From positions 1 through 5,434 of the forward strand of contig CBDUBS010000230.1 in NCBI GenBank assembly GCA_965365445.1: DNA of 5,434 nt. The letters run 5' to 3'. This document shows, one piece after another, positions 5,350-5,434 of the stretch. The notes under the pieces are model-generated. The model was not told where the DNA came from. It saw only the letters and a list, made by a program, of their open reading frames with translations, and made no database searches. Origin of the DNA: CBDUBS01 sp965365445 (GTDB lineage: Bacteria; Bacteroidota; Rhodothermia; Rhodothermales; DASSAV01). Made by a program: the position numbers and the translations under genes. Each line of letters starts with the position of its first letter. The first letter of the stretch is position 1.

Positions 5350-5434
5350 ATGAATCTACCCCTCCTGTTACGTCTCCTGCGGCGGGTGGCCCTCGTCGTT
5401 CTCGGCATCTGGCCGGCGGGCGTAGCCGCCGCGC
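5350..5434 (+). CDS. Exported protein, N-terminus only (3' truncated), predicted iron-regulated
   Basis: ATG at 5350 opens a frame that runs off the right edge after 28 codons. These codons read as a typical Sec signal peptide: a short N-terminus with Arg8, Arg11 and Arg12, a hydrophobic core (VALVVLGIW, 13-21), then AGVAAA with a plausible signal peptidase I site of the A-x-A type at about 26-28. No lipobox Cys is visible. The frame has a stop at 5302-5304 and no other start codon between, so the start is firm. The gene follows the two Fur-like operators and the promoter at 5298-5327. A signal peptide behind a Fur operator would suit a TonB-dependent receptor or another iron-uptake envelope protein. 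That is inference from context, since none of the mature protein is visible. Confidence 0.65.
   Translation, partial: MNLPLLLRLLRRVALVVLGIWPAGVAAA

Noticed and set aside
5142..5408. 88-codon - strand frame over the right array and the promoter island
   Set aside because: It runs through repeats and the Fur/promoter region antisense to the signal-peptide gene. Its Arg-rich start is the complement of GC-rich coding sequence.

Overview
The window is GC-rich and all its credible genes lie on the + strand. The first gene ends in a type IX secretion (T9SS) type A sorting tail, which points to the Bacteroidota/FCB group. The tail combined with high GC suggests a Rhodothermota-like lineage (Rhodothermus/Salinibacter relatives). 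That placement is inferred from gene content and composition, not from a marker gene.

Layout: (1) bases 1-467 are the C-terminus of a secreted subtilisin-family (S8) protease cut by the left edge. (2) Bases 536-2680 encode a 714-residue membrane-anchored von Willebrand A protein with a complete MIDAS metal site and a Rossmann/glutamine-amidotransferase-like middle. (3) Bases 2717-3505 encode a 262-residue, acidic, all-helical protein that I do not recognise. (4) Bases 3570-4811 encode an M20D-family metal-dependent amidohydrolase with all expected metal ligands. (5) Bases 4812-5349 are a 538-bp gene-free stretch. (6) From 5350 a new gene starts with a signal peptide and runs off the right edge.

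The gene-free stretch is the most unusual part. It carries two arrays of degenerate ~20-24-bp repeats built on the core CGTCATCCC. The left array reads on the + strand and the right array on the - strand, so they face each other. Between them lies a ~120-bp element with near-matching inverted ends and two strong hairpins, which resembles a REPIN or small MITE. Just downstream, a short AT-rich island (5291-5330) holds two overlapping Fur-box-like operators on top of a sigma-70-like promoter, directly before the truncated signal-peptide gene. I infer that this last gene is iron-regulated and possibly an outer-membrane receptor or other envelope protein, but its body is not visible.

Genes 2 to 4 are closely spaced (36 and 64 bp gaps) and may be co-transcribed. 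Their products do not form an obvious pathway, and I see no complete new multi-gene system here. The strongest candidates for something undescribed are the opposed repeat arrays and the orphan helical protein next to the vWA protein.
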